Assembly: GCA_020057295.1 (NCBI GenBank)
Contig: JAGVGF010000003.1
Coordinates: 186,236 to 250,235, forward strand
Length of the DNA: 64,000 nt
Source: an archaeon
GTDB lineage: Archaea; Nanobdellota; Nanobdellia; Woesearchaeales; UBA9642
Direction: 5' to 3'
The notes beneath the pieces are model-generated. The model was given only the letters and a program-made list of their open reading frames with translations, had not been told where the DNA came from and searched no databases. Shown here in pieces: positions 41,458-49,458 of the stretch (position 1 is its first letter; each line of letters opens with the position of its first letter). The translations under genes and the position numbers were made by a program.

Positions 41458-41490
41458 TTTTTTAATTGTTTTTTAATTGTTTTTTAATTG
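41458..41490 (+). repeat. Three tandem copies of TTTTTTAATTG
   Basis: Three perfect, contiguous 11-bp units between the basic-tail protein and the MinD-like gene, ending where the GAGGTG ribosome binding site starts. Each unit contains T6, which in Archaea can promote termination, so it may be a graded terminator/attenuator ahead of the MinD-like gene, or simply slippage. Confidence 0.6.
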
Positions 41491-41498
41491 AGGTGTGT

Positions 41499-42152
41499 AT
41501 GGTCAGAGTAATATCAATAATATCTTTGGGTGAAGGTACAGGAAAAACTACAACAGCACTAAATCTGGGATTATTATTGCATAACATGAACAACAGAGTT
41601 CTAGTGTTTGATACAGACTTTAACAAACATAATATGATTGATCATCTAGATATACACAATTTACCTGTAGATATAGGTCATGTTCTTGATGGAGAATCAC
41701 ATATCAACAACGCAATATACAAACATACAACAGGTCTAAGAATTATTCCATCAAAAATTCATGATTATCAGGACTTATCTTATCATTTTCAAGATTTACT
41801 CGGGGATTATGATTTCATAATACTTGATACTCCTTCAAAACAGCCAGATTTAGATGTTGTATTAAAAAATTCTAACGAAGCAATAATAGTTCATCACCCA
41901 AAATATTCATCAAAAATAATTCTTGATGCATCAGATTTACTTGAGAGACATAAAATACTAAATCTTGGAATAGTATTAAATGGTGTAACAGATGGAAGTG
42001 TTGATGAAATATTTAAGAATCCAGTTCTAGTAAAAATACCAGAACACAAAGATGTTGTACGTGCGTTTGCTCTAAAAAATCCTGTCGTATATACACATCC
42101 AAAAAGCCTAGTCACAAAAAGATTCGAATTGTTAGCAAAGCTGTTAGGATAA
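41499..42152 (+). CDS. MinD/ParA-like P-loop ATPase
   Basis: 218 residues from the ATG preceded by GAGGTG; the longer frame begins in the tandem repeat and is rejected. Walker A is GEGTGKTTT, followed by 'VLVFDTDFNKHN' (switch I, D-x-D) and 'DFIILDTPSK' (switch II). The overall layout is MinD/ParA/SIMIBI. The signature lysine of the deviant Walker A (KGGxGKT) is replaced by Gly. C-terminal part short. Role in positioning or partition cannot be told; no ParB, MinC or chromosome-site partner is adjacent. Confidence 0.82.
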   Translation: MVRVISIISLGEGTGKTTTALNLGLLLHNMNNRVLVFDTDFNKHNMIDHLDIHNLPVDIGHVLDGESHINNAIYKHTTGLRIIPSKIHDYQDLSYHFQDLLGDYDFIILDTPSKQPDLDVVLKNSNEAIIVHHPKYSSKIILDASDLLERHKILNLGIVLNGVTDGSVDEIFKNPVLVKIPEHKDVVRAFALKNPVVYTHPKSLVTKRFELLAKLLG

Positions 42153-42249
42153 ATTATTCTTCTTACTAAGTATAAGTGTAGTGAATAAATTAACACTACT
42201 TTTTCTTTACTCCGCAAGGTTTTTTAATATGTTACATTATTCTGTGTTT

Positions 42250-42603
42250 ATGGAAAAAGCAAAAGTTTACTTATTCACATCTCCAACATGTTCACATTGT
42301 CCTTCTGCAAAGAAGTTTATACATAATTTTAAGTTCACTCGTGATGATTTTGATTTGATAGAATATTCTACAATAACTGAAGAAGGCCAAAAAAAAGCAG
42401 AACATTTTGATGTTATGTCGGTTCCAACATTTATTGTTAAGGGACCAGGATATAATGGCAATATTGGTCTTAGAGGAATTCAATCTAATGACGTTATGAA
42501 TAAATATCTTGACATTGTTCTAGGGAAAAGATCTATAGAAGATCCTAAAAAAGAAAAGAAGCCTTTAGAAATAAAAATAGGAAAATTTAGATTAATGTTT
42601 TAA
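42250..42603 (+). CDS. Thioredoxin-fold protein with CSHC active site
   Basis: 117 residues from the ATG; a TTTTTTAATATG box about 28 nt upstream indicates a leaderless start, so the longer frame is rejected. 'VYLFTSPTCSHCPSAKKFI' carries the C-x-x-C pair (about residues 13-16) and VPTFIVKGPG the cis-proline loop, as in glutaredoxin-like small thioredoxins. A basic C-terminal extension follows. Probably a cytosolic thiol-disulfide oxidoreductase. May serve Bcp or the ArsR-linked redox protein; not shown. Confidence 0.82.
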   Translation: MEKAKVYLFTSPTCSHCPSAKKFIHNFKFTRDDFDLIEYSTITEEGQKKAEHFDVMSVPTFIVKGPGYNGNIGLRGIQSNDVMNKYLDIVLGKRSIEDPKKEKKPLEIKIGKFRLMF

Positions 42604-42632
42604 AAATAATAAAAAAATAAATTTTTTTAGAT

Positions 42633-43352
42633 TTATCCGTATTTTAGATAAAATGGTACGAATGTTGACTTAAGATTTGCAGACAAGTCTTTAACTGTAT
42701 CTTGCCTGTTCTTTACTGCATCACAGAATTTGTTGACGTTACTAGTTTCTTCAGATATTTTAGCGATATACTCTTGGTTATTGCTAAATTCTGTTTGTGT
42801 ATTAACTACTTCTGCCCATGCATTATTCATATCAACACATATGATATAGAGTTTTTCGAAGTTTTTCTTGTCTGATTCTTCGATTGCCTTTTCCATTATA
42901 TCATGAAACTCAGTCAAGTAGAATCCTAGCATTGTTACGTTGTTTCTTTTGAATGTTTCTTGCCATACTTGTCTGACCTTCTCCAATTCTAGATGTGCCT
43001 CTTTAGATTTGTTATCCTTAATCAGTATATCTGCTTTAGCTATTACTGTGCTAATTTTATCAAGAGAGTTCTTCCATTCAATATCCTTACTATACGGACT
43101 TAAAGGATTAGTGTTATAAGAGCTATAGAATGCTTGGAAACTTTTCTTATAATTTGACATTAATGTAGAAGTTTCTGGCTTTTCCTGTCCGGACGCGAAT
43201 AATACATTTTTATAATCAACATTCATGTTGTTATATGATTGCCCGAATGCTTCTTTTGTCTTTTGATTATAGATGAATATCCCTCCTATAATTAAAAGAA
43301 TCAATGCAACTATTAAAATACCGTAAACTATTATTTTTGTTTTCTTTTTCAT
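42633..43352 (-). CDS. Membrane-anchored helical protein, function unknown
   Basis: 239 residues. A KKK start and one TM (about 7-28) place the rest outside. The body is helical ('ADILIKDNKSKEAHLELEKV' by pattern, 'FYLTEFHDIMEKAIEES'), resembling a four-helix cytochrome- or metal-binding bundle but without CxxCH. It lies downstream of the small secreted protein at 43389 on the same strand and is probably cotranscribed with it. Confidence 0.65.
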   Translation of the reverse strand: MKKKTKIIVYGILIVALILLIIGGIFIYNQKTKEAFGQSYNNMNVDYKNVLFASGQEKPETSTLMSNYKKSFQAFYSSYNTNPLSPYSKDIEWKNSLDKISTVIAKADILIKDNKSKEAHLELEKVRQVWQETFKRNNVTMLGFYLTEFHDIMEKAIEESDKKNFEKLYIICVDMNNAWAEVVNTQTEFSNNQEYIAKISEETSNVNKFCDAVKNRQDTVKDLSANLKSTFVPFYLKYG

Positions 43353-43388
43353 ATTTACCTCTTATAAAAATAAAAAAATAAAATAAAT

Positions 43389-43799
43389 TTATCTCGTCAT
43401 TGGACAACTGTTTTGTAAATCAGCATTCATTTTGCATCCTTGTCCGTTGCCTTGACCTTGTTTCATGCCTTGTCCAAGTCCTAATTCTGCTCTTACACTA
43501 TCTGCCTTTATTGTATCTCCTGAAAGCATTGCTTCATGCATCTCTGCGAATTTTCCAAAATTATCTTTGTTGATTACTTGGAACATTCTACCTTGCATTG
43601 GTAAGTTGTTATCTTTTCTTATTTGTATCCATGCATCATAGTTTCCTGCATCTATTGCTGCTTCAAGTTTTGTTTGTACATCTGCATCATAATTTGGTCC
43701 CTTAACATCAGGATTTCCTTTGTATGCCATTACAACAATTAATGATGCAGCACTTATAACAAATACTACAACCATTGCTAACCATATTTTTTTATTCAT
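43389..43799 (-). CDS. Small secreted or anchored protein with Gln/Gly/Met-rich tail
   Basis: 136 residues from the ATG preceded by GGAGAG; the 26 upstream in-frame residues include no start signal. One hydrophobic helix at about 6-24 (signal anchor). Conserved-looking 'AAIDAGNYDAWIQIRKDNN' (by pattern) and 'NFGKFAEMHEAMLSGDTIKA' followed by RAELGLGQG. The tail is Met/Gln/Gly-rich with two Cys. I have no family name. Divergent from the regulator at 43945. Confidence 0.65.
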   Translation of the reverse strand: MNKKIWLAMVVVFVISAASLIVVMAYKGNPDVKGPNYDADVQTKLEAAIDAGNYDAWIQIRKDNNLPMQGRMFQVINKDNFGKFAEMHEAMLSGDTIKADSVRAELGLGQGMKQGQGNGQGCKMNADLQNSCPMTR

Positions 43800-43944
43800 A
43801 TTATTCTCTCCATGCCATTTCCTTGTTTGGCATAGTATCATAAAGATGAAACCATATATCTTAATTTCTGAAACCATTATATTGATTATTGAAACTGTTA
43901 AAATTTATGGAAAACTTTAAAACTTACACAAAGTTCAGCATAAT

Positions 43945-44484
43945 ATGATTAAAAAGAAAACCGTAATATCTGGATTAATAATCGTAGCGTTTATACTATT
44001 CTTAGTTAGTGTAATATTTTATGCTAACACACTTCATAATTTAAAAAAAATTGATCCATTAGAATTAGAATCAATGTCTCGGGATCAGATTATTCAAGAG
44101 GTATACAAAAGACAAACAGGCACACCATTCTATTATTTTATACCGATATTTGGATTCTTTGGTATTGTGGTTGGAGCATTAGTATATTATATAATGAGCG
44201 GAGATGTTGAAAAGAAGGAAAAAATACTTTATCACAATACTGATGTTATTATGCAATTGCTGGATTCGGAAGAACGTAAAGTTATAAAGAAGATAGTAGA
44301 AAATCAGGGAAAGATACAACAAGTAGAAATAACATATATGGAAGGTTTCACAAAAGTTCGAGCTCATAGAATAGTAGAATCATTAGTTCAGAAAGGAATT
44401 TTAGATAAAGAAAAGCTTGGAAAAATGCGATTAATACGCATGAATAAGGATCTATATGAGATATTGAAGGATAAGAAAAAATAA
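43945..44484 (+). CDS. Membrane-bound winged-helix regulator (COG2512-like)
   Basis: 179 residues. Two TM helices at about 7-27 and 58-78, then a cytosolic winged helix (about 100-175: 'EERKVIKKIVENQGKIQQVE', 'FTKVRAHRIVESLVQKGIL' by pattern), as in archaeal COG2512-type membrane-associated regulators. It is divergent from the secreted-protein pair at 43389/42633 with 145 bp between, so those genes are its likely targets. TTTAAAA about 28 nt before the ATG suggests leaderless expression. Confidence 0.78.
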   Translation: MIKKKTVISGLIIVAFILFLVSVIFYANTLHNLKKIDPLELESMSRDQIIQEVYKRQTGTPFYYFIPIFGFFGIVVGALVYYIMSGDVEKKEKILYHNTDVIMQLLDSEERKVIKKIVENQGKIQQVEITYMEGFTKVRAHRIVESLVQKGILDKEKLGKMRLIRMNKDLYEILKDKKK

Positions 44485-44534
44485 TTTTCTAAATATACTC
44501 TTTTGATACTTTTTTTAGTAAACTTTATATGTTA

Positions 44535-44556
44535 CATATCAATATATATTGATATG
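44535..44556. promoter_or_regulatory. Perfect 22-bp palindromic ArsR operator
   Basis: CATATCAATAT joined to its exact reverse complement ATATTGATATG. It starts 5 nt after the TTTATAT TATA box (44524-44530) and covers the predicted transcription start and the ATG (44554-44556). The sequence type (ATA..TGA..T.A..TAT half sites) fits known ArsR/SmtB operators. Binding by ArsR would block transcription initiation: autoregulation of arsR and the two downstream genes. Confidence 0.8.
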
Positions 44557-44862
44557 AATAATTTTTTATTCAAAGCTTTAGGCGAAGAGACAAAATTTCT
44601 AATTCTAAAATTGTTATTAGATGGCGAACTATGTGCCTGTAACATTCCGAAACAAATCAAGAGAACTCAATCCAATACTTCTATGCATCTTTCTAAATTA
44701 TTAGAATGGGACTTGATACAATCACGTAGAGATGGCAAGATGATTCTTTATTCCATTAAAGATAAAAGAGTAAACAAAGCATTTATGTTAGTAAAATGTC
44801 AGAAATCAAAGATTTCTGAGCATGATAAAAAACCACAGTTTTTTACAGGTGATTTGAAGTGA
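44554..44862 (+). CDS. arsR: ArsR-family metalloregulator
   Basis: 102 residues from the ATG inside the palindrome; the longer frame would start before the TATA box. Winged helix of ArsR type with ELCACNI: Cys27 and Cys29 form the ELCxC metal/metalloid-binding motif at the start of the recognition region. The recognition helix is QSNTSMHLSKLLEW, the wing RRDGKMILYSI. A third Cys lies near the C-terminus. Expected to release DNA upon As(III)/Sb(III) or another thiophilic ion. Overlaps the next gene by 4 nt. Confidence 0.92.
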   Translation: MNNFLFKALGEETKFLILKLLLDGELCACNIPKQIKRTQSNTSMHLSKLLEWDLIQSRRDGKMILYSIKDKRVNKAFMLVKCQKSKISEHDKKPQFFTGDLK

Positions 44863-45086
44863 AAATAGAAATACTAGGAATAGGATGTTCAAAATGTAAA
44901 CAGCTTGAAGCAAATGCCAGAAAAGCGGTTGAAGAAAAAAATGTCAAAGTAGACATAATAAAAATTACTGAAATGACAGATATAATCCGTTATGGTGTTA
45001 TGTCAACACCTGCTCTTGCTATTGATGGACATATTAAGTGTTCTGGAAGAATAGCGAGTGCTGAGGAAATAAAGACGTGGTTATAA
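44859..45086 (+). CDS. Small thioredoxin-like redox-active disulfide protein
   Basis: 75 residues from a GTG that overlaps the arsR stop (GTGA). 'GIGCSKCKQLEANARKAVEE' (by pattern) gives the C-x-x-C active site at about 10-13 and TPAL the cis-Pro loop; this is the small 'redox-active disulfide protein 2' (TIGR00412) type. Such proteins accompany ArsP-like permeases and may deliver electrons or metalloid. The next gene starts with no gap. Confidence 0.9.
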   Translation: MKIEILGIGCSKCKQLEANARKAVEEKNVKVDIIKITEMTDIIRYGVMSTPALAIDGHIKCSGRIASAEEIKTWL

Positions 45087-46070
45087 ATGGACATATTCTT
45101 TCCTATTCAATGGTTTGCAGATATTTTAAGTTATAGTTGGATAGGCCTTGGAAAAGAAACATACATTGGTAGTGCAACAAACTTCTTTATTTATGATATC
45201 ATAAAGATAGGAATATTGTTGTTACTAATAAATTATTTGATGGCGATTGTTAGATATTATTTTCCTATGGAAAAAGTGCGTGATATTCTAACTAAACGTA
45301 GATGGTATGGTCTTGACTATTTGCTTGCGGCATTGCTTGGTGTAATCACCCCGTTCTGTTCATGTTCATCAATTCCGTTATTTATAGGATTTGTAGGTGC
45401 AGGAATTCCCTTAGGTGTAACATTTTCGTTTCTAATAGCATCGCCACTTATTAATGAAGCATCATTATATCTTTTTCCTACAATGTTTGGAATGAAAGTC
45501 ACTTTAATCTATAATCTTATAGGAATTGGCGTTGCGATTCTTGGCGGTATGTTAATTCATCATCTAAAACTTGACAAGTATGTAAAGCAAGAATTACTCA
45601 ATATAAAGACCAAAGAAGAAGTTGAAAAAGAACTTGGAGAAAAATCTCCTCCAATAAAAGAGTTACTACTATTTTGGTGGAAAGAGGGTTTGAATATTTC
45701 AAAACAAGTTTTTCCTTATGTTATTTTAGGTGTTGCAATAGGTGCACTCATACATGGATTTGTTCCTACAACATTTGTTGAAAAATATTTGTCATCAACA
45801 GAATGGTGGGCAGTACCTTTAGCAGTTGTCCTTGGTGCACCGTTATATGCAAATTCAATAAGCGTAATTCCTGTGATGGAAGCATTAATAGGAAAAGGAG
45901 TGCCTTTAGGCACAGCATTGGCTTTTATGACTTCTATTGTAACTATTTCTATTCCTGAAATGCTTATATTAAGAAAAGTGATGCGTTGGCAGCTTCTTGC
46001 AATATTTACAGCAATAACTATAACAGGAATAATAATTATGGGATATATATTAAACACGATTCTTTTTTAG
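45087..46070 (+). CDS. arsP: ArsP-like permease (DUF318 family)
   Basis: 327 residues, about eight TM helices in two repeated halves. Both have the family pattern: 'GVITPFCSCSSIPLFIGF' with three conserved Cys-Ser residues in the first half and NSISVIPVMEALIGKGVPLG in the second. ArsP exports trivalent organoarsenicals through the conserved Cys pair; other family members handle different ions, so the exact substrate is open. Third gene of the arsR-redox protein-permease operon. Confidence 0.87.
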   Translation: MDIFFPIQWFADILSYSWIGLGKETYIGSATNFFIYDIIKIGILLLLINYLMAIVRYYFPMEKVRDILTKRRWYGLDYLLAALLGVITPFCSCSSIPLFIGFVGAGIPLGVTFSFLIASPLINEASLYLFPTMFGMKVTLIYNLIGIGVAILGGMLIHHLKLDKYVKQELLNIKTKEEVEKELGEKSPPIKELLLFWWKEGLNISKQVFPYVILGVAIGALIHGFVPTTFVEKYLSSTEWWAVPLAVVLGAPLYANSISVIPVMEALIGKGVPLGTALAFMTSIVTISIPEMLILRKVMRWQLLAIFTAITITGIIIMGYILNTILF

Positions 46071-46143
46071 CTGTTGTACTCTAACTTCTAAGCGCATTTT
46101 CTAAACAGTCACCTTTTAAAACGTATATTCATTCCCCTAAGTT

Positions 46144-47286
46144 ATGAGTATTACTATAGGAGTTATCGTTAACAAAGGTTTTGAGAAGGTGGCTGTACGT
46201 CAGATTAGAGAAATTCTTGAAGACGTTACAGATATTCGTGTAGAAGAAACTATTGTTATCTTTAAGGCTAATACGTGGGATGAAGTTTTTAGATTTGTAT
46301 ATAAGAATCAGATTGCAAATCGTGTAATATATTACATGAACGAGATAGAGTATAAAATTGATGAAGAATTAATAGATGCTGTCTATCCAAAATTAGAAGA
46401 TGAATTTTTTAATGAACAATTAATTAATGGAGTTCGAGGATTTCGCGTTACTTTGAGAAGTGATGAACATATGGATATCACTTGGCTTGAGGCAGAGATT
46501 GGCGGCAAAATTATCGAGTATGCAAAAAATAATGCTAAAGAATTAAAAGTTAATTTAACTACACCTGCATTAAATTTCTATATTCATGTATACAATAATA
46601 CCGCATATTTTGGTATTGATCTATCTGATGATTTAAGTAAGAGAGATTATAAAATATTTAATAATGCAGTCTCACTTAAAGGACCTACAGCATTCGGATT
46701 ATTAATGTTAGCAGAATATGTTGTTAAAGATTCATATCTCAATCCACAATGTTATTCAGGAACTATAGAGATAGAAGCAGCATTATATGCTACAAATATT
46801 TCTCATAGATTCTATAATAAATCGTTTCCATTCATGAAATTTTTTGATAAAGATTGGGATAAAGTTTTCAAAAAACTTGATTCTGAACGTGTAGATAAGA
46901 AATTTCCTATAACTGGATCAGATCCTTTACTAAGTAGTATTACTGCAGCTACTAAAAATGCTAAAATTGCAGGTGTAGAATCATATATAGACTTCAGAAG
47001 AATTGATTTAGATTGGATGGATATAAAGTATGAAGAAAAAAGTATTGATAAAATAATCTCATTTATTCCTGGTAGTTCTAAACATGACAAACATTTAGTT
47101 AAAGGCTTTAAACAAATATTTTATCATGCGGAATATATACTAAAAGATTCAGGAGTTGCAATTATTATGTGTTTATCAAAAGATTTATTAATTGAATCGT
47201 CTATAGAACATTTCAGCTTAGATCATGAATTAAGTGTAAATTCCGGGGGACAGTTAATGCGTGTGTTATTCTTTAAGAAAAAGTGA
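46144..47286 (+). CDS. THUMP-domain RNA methyltransferase homologue, catalytically degenerate
   Basis: 380 residues. N-terminal THUMP/ferredoxin-like RNA-binding region (about 1-160) and a C-terminal Rossmann methyltransferase fold of the Trm14/RlmL type. Motif I, normally DPxCGSGT, reads NPQCYSGT; motif IV, normally NPPYG, reads FIPGSSK. Loss of both suggests no or altered methyl transfer, leaving RNA binding. Fold calling rests on the THUMP-linked order and 'SLKGPTAFGLLMLAEYV'. An upstream CTTTTAAAAC promoter-like box is present. Confidence 0.78.
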   Translation: MSITIGVIVNKGFEKVAVRQIREILEDVTDIRVEETIVIFKANTWDEVFRFVYKNQIANRVIYYMNEIEYKIDEELIDAVYPKLEDEFFNEQLINGVRGFRVTLRSDEHMDITWLEAEIGGKIIEYAKNNAKELKVNLTTPALNFYIHVYNNTAYFGIDLSDDLSKRDYKIFNNAVSLKGPTAFGLLMLAEYVVKDSYLNPQCYSGTIEIEAALYATNISHRFYNKSFPFMKFFDKDWDKVFKKLDSERVDKKFPITGSDPLLSSITAATKNAKIAGVESYIDFRRIDLDWMDIKYEEKSIDKIISFIPGSSKHDKHLVKGFKQIFYHAEYILKDSGVAIIMCLSKDLLIESSIEHFSLDHELSVNSGGQLMRVLFFKKK

Positions 47287-47301
47287 GTGTAGGTGATTAA
47301 T

Positions 47302-47772
47302 ATGGCCATATGCGAACTTTGTGGATCAGGAAATTCTGTGTACGATTGTGAAATTGAAGGCACTGTAATGCGTGTATGTAGTGAATGTTCCAAATTTGGC
47401 AAAGTTAGAGGAAGTTCTAATGTTAAAATCGTAGTTCAAGAACATAAAAGACCCGTATCGAATGAACCAGAATTTGTATTCATTCAAGGTTATGGTAATA
47501 TTGTTAAGAATGCTCGTGAAAAGCTTAAGTTAACACAGGAAGACTTTGCAAAAAAAGTAAGTGAACATAAATCTGTAATTCATCAGATAGAGTCAGAACA
47601 TTTCAAGCCAAGCGTTGACACGGCAAGAAAATTAGAAAAAGCATTACATATAAGGATTATAGAAGAAGTAAAGCAAGACTCGGATAATAATTCTAATATA
47701 TCTAAGAACGTCTTTAAATCGAAAGCTTCTGAATTTACCCTTGGCGACATGATTAAAGTGAAAAAGAAATAA
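47302..47772 (+). CDS. mbf1: Multiprotein bridging factor 1 (MBF1)
   Basis: 156 residues from the ATG with AGGTGAT upstream; the in-frame GTG at 47293 is inside the ribosome binding site. Zinc ribbon C-x2-C ... C-x2-C at about 4-32 (CELC, CSEC), then a Cro/C1-type HTH (about 70-130: 'IVKNAREKLKLTQEDFAKKV'-like) as in all archaeal MBF1. It links TBP to regulators in eukaryotes; in Archaea it associates with ribosomes. Starts 15 nt after the THUMP gene. Confidence 0.93.
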   Translation: MAICELCGSGNSVYDCEIEGTVMRVCSECSKFGKVRGSSNVKIVVQEHKRPVSNEPEFVFIQGYGNIVKNAREKLKLTQEDFAKKVSEHKSVIHQIESEHFKPSVDTARKLEKALHIRIIEEVKQDSDNNSNISKNVFKSKASEFTLGDMIKVKKK

Positions 47773-47803
47773 CTTTTTAAAGCTTATTTAATACTCAATT
47801 ATC

Positions 47804-48142
47804 ATGAAACGTAAAACTAAATTCGTCGAGAAAAAGTATGTTCAAAAGAAGGACAAAGTTTTCGCTATAACATCATTAGTCTGCGGATTATTGTTCTGGG
47901 TACCATTATTTAATGTTATTCTAGGACCATTGGCAGTAATATTTGGAATTCTTTCAATTAAGCGTGTAAGAGCAGAACCTGAACGTTATGGTGGTCAAAT
48001 CTTAGCAATTATAGGATTAATACTTGGTGTAATATCTGTAATATTTACTGTTGTTGGAGTATATATTACATTATTTCATCCAGAATTAGCAATTGGTGTT
48101 GATGGTACAGTAAATACGACGTTGGGTGCGTTATTCAAGTGA
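47804..48142 (+). CDS. DUF4190-like two-helix membrane protein
   Basis: 112 residues. A basic N-terminal 20 residues, then two TMs with the DUF4190 pattern 'AITSLVCGLLFWVPLFNVILG' (by pattern) and 'GGQILAIIGLILGVISVIF', and a short C-terminal extracellular part. Role unknown; many DUF4190 proteins precede or accompany envelope genes. The following glycosyltransferase ATG is 4 nt after its stop. Confidence 0.8.
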   Translation: MKRKTKFVEKKYVQKKDKVFAITSLVCGLLFWVPLFNVILGPLAVIFGILSIKRVRAEPERYGGQILAIIGLILGVISVIFTVVGVYITLFHPELAIGVDGTVNTTLGALFK

Positions 48143-48146
48143 TTTT

Positions 48147-49406
48147 ATGTTTATAGAATCATTAATGTGGATATTTGGACTAGTATTACTTGTATTGTTT
48201 CTATTTTTAGCGTTTACAGGAGTAATAATATTTATCTCATTATTCAAAAAACCGAAATATGATCCTTACACTCCTAAAGTTAGTGTAATTATTCCAGTAT
48301 ATAATGAGTCTAAAAATATTGTTAAGTGTTTAACCAAAATATTTGCATCTTCTTATCCTAAAAATTTGTATGAAGTTATAGTTGTTGATGATGGAAGTAC
48401 AGATAACACGTTAGAACTCGTTAAAAAATTTAAGAATGTTAAAATATTATATACGAGACATCAAGGAAAATCTATAGCATTAAACTATGGTATTAAGCAT
48501 GCTTCTAACGAGATACTATTGACTGTTGATGCTGATACGTTTTTATATCCTGATGCAATGACTAAAATGGTTTTACCATTCAACAATCCTATTGTAGGAG
48601 CAACTATTGGAACATACAAAGTTGGTAATCGTAAAAATATGTGGACTGCGTTTCAAACAATAGAATACTCATATAATAGTCTTATAAGAATGGCATTCAG
48701 TAGAGTGTTTAATAATAGTGTATGGTTTTATGGTGCAATGAGTTGTTATAGGGCTGACGCACTAAAAAAGATTGGATACATGCATGCTGATGTATTGACT
48801 GAAGATATGGATGTAGCTATAAGATTAAACAATAAAGGCTATAATATTATTCATGTATATGATGCATTCAGTGATACTCTAGTTCCAGACACTTTCAGTT
48901 CATTGATTAAGCAACGTACACGCTGGTGGACCGGAGTTTTACAGGCTATGCGTAAACATCGTAGTGCATCATATAAGAACATTCGTTCAAGACCTTCTGT
49001 TCCCCTAATATTTGTCTACTTAAACCAATGGTGGTGGTCTTTATTCTCTATAATTTGTTTTCCTATGTATATAATTCAAGTATTATATTGGCTACCATAT
49101 AACCTAGCAACCTTCACAGATACGTTCATGTACTTATTCCGTTGGTTTAGTCTTTTAGGACCAGCTTATGTGCTCTATAAAATTCCAGAATGGGGTATAA
49201 ACTTTTATAGTATATTTGGGATACTTTCAGGGGTAATAAGCGTAACATTTATAATTATATCCGTGACTATATTTAAAGAAGCTATCAGATTGAGAGAGGT
49301 GCTGGCGTTAATCTTTTATTTCCCGTACACGCTGGTGCTTAATGTGATAATGATGATTAGTGTCATACGACACTTATTATTTGATTCAAAGGGCTTCAAA
49401 AAATGA
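48147..49406 (+). CDS. Processive family 2 glycosyltransferase (membrane-bound)
   Basis: 419 residues from the ATG with AAGTGAT before it; the longer frame overlaps the upstream gene. N-terminal TM, then GT2 catalytic core with VVDDGSTDNT, the D-x-D DADTF, the acceptor-side TEDMDVA and QRTRWWTG (QxxRW), the four motifs of cellulose/hyaluronan/chitin synthase relatives; C-terminal TMs (three to four). It would polymerise and export a polysaccharide from UDP-sugar. Clustered with another GT2 and a UDP-sugar dehydrogenase. Confidence 0.9.
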   Translation: MFIESLMWIFGLVLLVLFLFLAFTGVIIFISLFKKPKYDPYTPKVSVIIPVYNESKNIVKCLTKIFASSYPKNLYEVIVVDDGSTDNTLELVKKFKNVKILYTRHQGKSIALNYGIKHASNEILLTVDADTFLYPDAMTKMVLPFNNPIVGATIGTYKVGNRKNMWTAFQTIEYSYNSLIRMAFSRVFNNSVWFYGAMSCYRADALKKIGYMHADVLTEDMDVAIRLNNKGYNIIHVYDAFSDTLVPDTFSSLIKQRTRWWTGVLQAMRKHRSASYKNIRSRPSVPLIFVYLNQWWWSLFSIICFPMYIIQVLYWLPYNLATFTDTFMYLFRWFSLLGPAYVLYKIPEWGINFYSIFGILSGVISVTFIIISVTIFKEAIRLREVLALIFYFPYTLVLNVIMMISVIRHLLFDSKGFKK

Positions 49407-49458
49407 TTCAGGTAAATTATTTAAAAATGATTAAAATCATACATGTTCAGGTGAAATA

